Source: Amylibacter sp. IMCC11727 (GTDB taxonomy: Bacteria; Pseudomonadota; Alphaproteobacteria; Rhodobacterales; Rhodobacteraceae). From it: a stretch of 64,000 nucleotides of DNA. Within the stretch, counting starts at the first letter, position 1. The number at the start of each line of letters is the position of its first letter. The notes under the pieces are model-generated. The model was not told where the DNA came from, searched no databases, and worked only from the letters and a program-made list of their open reading frames with translations. The position numbers and the translations under genes were made by a program. The stretch lies in contig NZ_CP122960.1 in NCBI RefSeq assembly GCF_029854195.1, forward strand, positions 2,734,001 through 2,798,000, in the 5' to 3' direction. This document shows, piece by piece, positions 61,966 through 64,000 of the stretch.

Positions 61966-62193
61966 CTAAAATGCTTTCTTTGATGTTCCTGCTCGAAGCA
62001 CGCAATCTGCTTCTCGAGCCTTCAATTCTTTAAAGATTGCAGCTCTTTCGTTGCCTGTTGTAATCCAAGTATTTGGATCCAAGAACGTGCAGAGATAACC
62101 TGTGGGCATGTCCTTGACAGTCTGGTCGTTGATTGATTCACAAGCAGTTAACAGCCCAAGACCAAGAACACTTACAACCAAAGCCTTACGCAT
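61966..62193 (-). CDS. Array lipoprotein, unit 2
   Basis: Identical 75-residue lipoprotein; see unit 1 for the description. Confidence 0.7.
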   Translation of the reverse strand: MRKALVVSVLGLGLLTACESINDQTVKDMPTGYLCTFLDPNTWITTGNERAAIFKELKAREADCVLRAGTSKKAF

Positions 62194-62397
62194 ATTTACC
62201 TCTCCACAAGTTTCACGATTATATTCGCATGACCATATATGGTTAGCAACCAACGTCTAGGAATGCCTGCTGACAGGACGATGGTGGTCTTCTGGCTAGG
62301 TAGTGTAGAGGCAGGCCCTAGAAGTGGCTGTCAGCAAGGCTGAGGGGATGTCATGCAGTTTTCACAGCTGCTATTCTCAACTCATTAAAGACGAAGC

Positions 62398-62625
62398 CTA
62401 AAATGCTTTCTTTGATGTTCCTGCTCGAAGCACGCAATCTGCTTCTCGAGCCTTCAATTCTTTAAAGATTGCAGCTCTTTCGTTGCCTGTTGTAATCCAA
62501 GTATTTGGATCCAAGAACGTGCAGAGATAACCTGTGGGCATGTCCTTGACAGTCTGGTCGTTGATTGATTCACAAGCAGTTAACAGCCCAAGACCAAGAA
62601 CACTTACAACCAAAGCCTTACGCAT
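62398..62625 (-). CDS. Array lipoprotein, unit 3
   Basis: Identical 75-residue lipoprotein; see unit 1 for the description. Confidence 0.7.
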   Translation of the reverse strand: MRKALVVSVLGLGLLTACESINDQTVKDMPTGYLCTFLDPNTWITTGNERAAIFKELKAREADCVLRAGTSKKAF

Positions 62626-62829
62626 ATTTACCTCTCCACAAGTTTCACGATTATATTCGCATGACCATATATGGTTAGCAACCAACGTCTAGGAATGCCT
62701 GCTGACAGGACGATGGTGGTCTTCTGGCTAGGTAGTGTAGAGGCAGGCCCTAGAAGTGGCTGTCAGCAAGGCTGAGGGGATGTCATGCAGTTTTCACAGC
62801 TGCTATTCTCAACTCATTAAAGACGAAGC

Positions 62830-63057
62830 CTAAAATGCTTTCTTTGATGTTCCTGCTCGAAGCACGCAATCTGCTTCTCGAGCCTTCAATTCTTTAAAGA
62901 TTGCAGCTCTTTCGTTGCCTGTTGTAATCCAAGTATTTGGATCCAAGAACGTGCAGAGATAACCTGTGGGCATGTCCTTGACAGTCTGGTCGTTGATTGA
63001 TTCACAAGCAGTTAACAGCCCAAGACCAAGAACACTTACAACCAAAGCCTTACGCAT
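62830..63057 (-). CDS. Array lipoprotein, unit 4
   Basis: Identical 75-residue lipoprotein; see unit 1 for the description. Confidence 0.7.
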   Translation of the reverse strand: MRKALVVSVLGLGLLTACESINDQTVKDMPTGYLCTFLDPNTWITTGNERAAIFKELKAREADCVLRAGTSKKAF

Positions 63058-63261
63058 ATTTACCTCTCCACAAGTTTCACGATTATATTCGCATGACCAT
63101 ATATGGTTAGCAACCAACGTCTAGGAATGCCTGCTGACAGGACGATGGTGGTCTTCTGGCTAGGTAGTGTAGAGGCAGGCCCTAGAAGTGGCTGTCAGCA
63201 AGGCTGAGGGGATGTCATGCAGTTTTCACAGCTGCTATTCTCAACTCATTAAAGACGAAGC

Positions 63262-63489
63262 CTAAAATGCTTTCTTTGATGTTCCTGCTCGAAGCACGCA
63301 ATCTGCTTCTCGAGCCTTCAATTCTTTAAAGATTGCAGCTCTTTCGTTGCCTGTTGTAATCCAAGTATTTGGATCCAAGAACGTGCAGAGATAACCTGTG
63401 GGCATGTCCTTGACAGTCTGGTCGTTGATTGATTCACAAGCAGTTAACAGCCCAAGACCAAGAACACTTACAACCAAAGCCTTACGCAT
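63262..63489 (-). CDS. Array lipoprotein, unit 5
   Basis: Identical 75-residue lipoprotein; its own leader (63490 onward) matches the others to about 63578 then diverges, so this gene may be regulated differently and may be the ancestral copy. The divergent part has another palindrome, CTATCAGCAGCTGATAG. Confidence 0.7.
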   Translation of the reverse strand: MRKALVVSVLGLGLLTACESINDQTVKDMPTGYLCTFLDPNTWITTGNERAAIFKELKAREADCVLRAGTSKKAF

Positions 63490-63772
63490 ATTTACCTCTC
63501 CACAAGTTTCACGATTATATTCGCATGACCATATGTGGTTAGCAACCAACGTCTAGTAATGCCTGCTGACAGGACGATAAAATCCGTTTGTCTGGAGTGG
63601 GTAGGTAGCCGCATCATATCGGGCTATCAGCAGCTGATAGTGGCTCTCAGGGTTATCTACGGCTTGTGGCGTCTCTGATCTTATTTCTTAAATCTGCTAG
63701 ATAACGAATACTCTGATGATAAGCTTACTTGCGGATGCGGTTAATCCAAACATCAATTGAAAGAGCCTTCAC

Positions 63773-64000
63773 GTGTCTTCAAACCAACCAATGGACAGAT
63801 ATTACTCTAGTTCTTTTGATTACTCTGCTCACACAGACTCAAAACCTCTGTTAGAAGCAGTCAAGTCTATCTGGCTCAGTCTACCTTCTGATACTCGTGC
63901 AGCTATTGACCCAGTAGGTCCAAACGCCAAGAAGGCAGGACTACCAACTCTTGAGGTAGTATTACTTCAACTATTCAGACTTTGGATTACTGAACCTGAA
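63773..64000 (+). CDS. Unknown protein, 3' end beyond the window
   Basis: An open frame runs to the window edge, starting at GTG 63773 (AAAGAG upstream) or ATG 63791 (MDRYYSSSFDYSAHTDSKPL). The visible 70-76 residues are soluble with a helical LEVVLLQLFRLW stretch; no family is recognised. Codon use is A+T-rich, as in the rest of element 2. Confidence 0.5.
   Translation, partial: MSSNQPMDRYYSSSFDYSAHTDSKPLLEAVKSIWLSLPSDTRAAIDPVGPNAKKAGLPTLEVVLLQLFRLWITEPE

Larger units (their letters stand above)
61363..63522 (-). repeat. Tandem array of five 432-bp units, each with a lipoprotein gene
   Basis: Exactly five units of 432 bp; gene, leader and spacer positions recur at 432-bp steps and I found no base change among the coding parts. 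Each unit has a 228-bp gene and a 204-bp upstream region. A partial, diverging leader follows (63523-63578), and the leader of the gene at 61329 abuts the other side, so unequal crossing-over between leaders may have built the array. Confidence 0.93.

Noticed and set aside
61363..63578. The tandem array as a CRISPR array
   Set aside because: Units are 432 bp with a conserved coding sequence and no unique spacers.

Overview
The window is a bacterial chromosome segment, most likely from the Rhodobacterales (roseobacter-like Alphaproteobacteria). This rests on the MipZ division ATPase, the BluB protein, the alphaproteobacterial-type L31 and S16 proteins, the ffh/rpsP/rimM/trmD/rplS neighbourhood, and the style of the transporter and acyl-CoA genes. 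No rRNA is present; the two tRNAs are tRNA-Met(CAU) and tRNA-Thr(UGU).

Bases 1-31158 are ordinary, densely packed core DNA with frequent 4-bp ATGA overlaps. They hold an MFS permease cut by the window edge, a Kef-type antiporter, a hydantoinase A-type protein, a crotonase-fold enzyme, an AsmA protein, MipZ, and a translation cluster on the minus strand. That cluster reads ffh, two acetyltransferases, chorismate mutase, rpsP, then bluB, and after an inserted plus-strand ABC exporter pair continues rimM, sulfotransferase, trmD, rplS and rpmE. Then follow an FAD-linked oxidase, a DMT permease, an ArsR regulator, tRNA-Met, malonyl-CoA synthetase, a second sulfotransferase and an iron-type ABC permease.

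At tRNA-Thr (31083-31158) an accessory region begins. The last 16 bases of the tRNA (CCGTGTGGGGGCACCA) recur in direct orientation at 44417-44432 and in inverted orientation at 32468-32483. Element 1 (31159-44432) carries a tyrosine integrase, a type I restriction-modification system with an extra exported protein gene inside its operon, a Bro-N-like gene, and two identical copies of a P-loop ATPase gene. The ATPase copies lie in a 2,265-bp inverted repeat around the restriction cluster. The inner left part of element 1 (32400-34732) reads as an inverted copy of the circular element's own attP junction, so the integrase gene is itself flanked by 84-bp inverted repeats.

Element 2 starts at 44433 with a related integrase and runs past the right edge. 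It holds a five-gene operon with a lysozyme-like protein behind a consensus promoter placed in a palindrome, and a minus-strand operon encoding a nuclease-helicase fusion, a thermonuclease-like protein and a zinc-ribbon protein. It also holds several small lipoproteins. Two identical 3,802-bp IS66-family elements with passenger genes have inserted in opposite orientations, each with its own 8-bp target duplication. At the right end is a perfect tandem array of five 432-bp units, each encoding the same 75-residue lipoprotein behind a hairpin-bearing upstream region that recurs elsewhere in element 2. The best candidates for something undescribed are the nested attP/inverted-repeat architecture of element 1, and the hairpin-leader/lipoprotein family with the helicase-nuclease operon of element 2.
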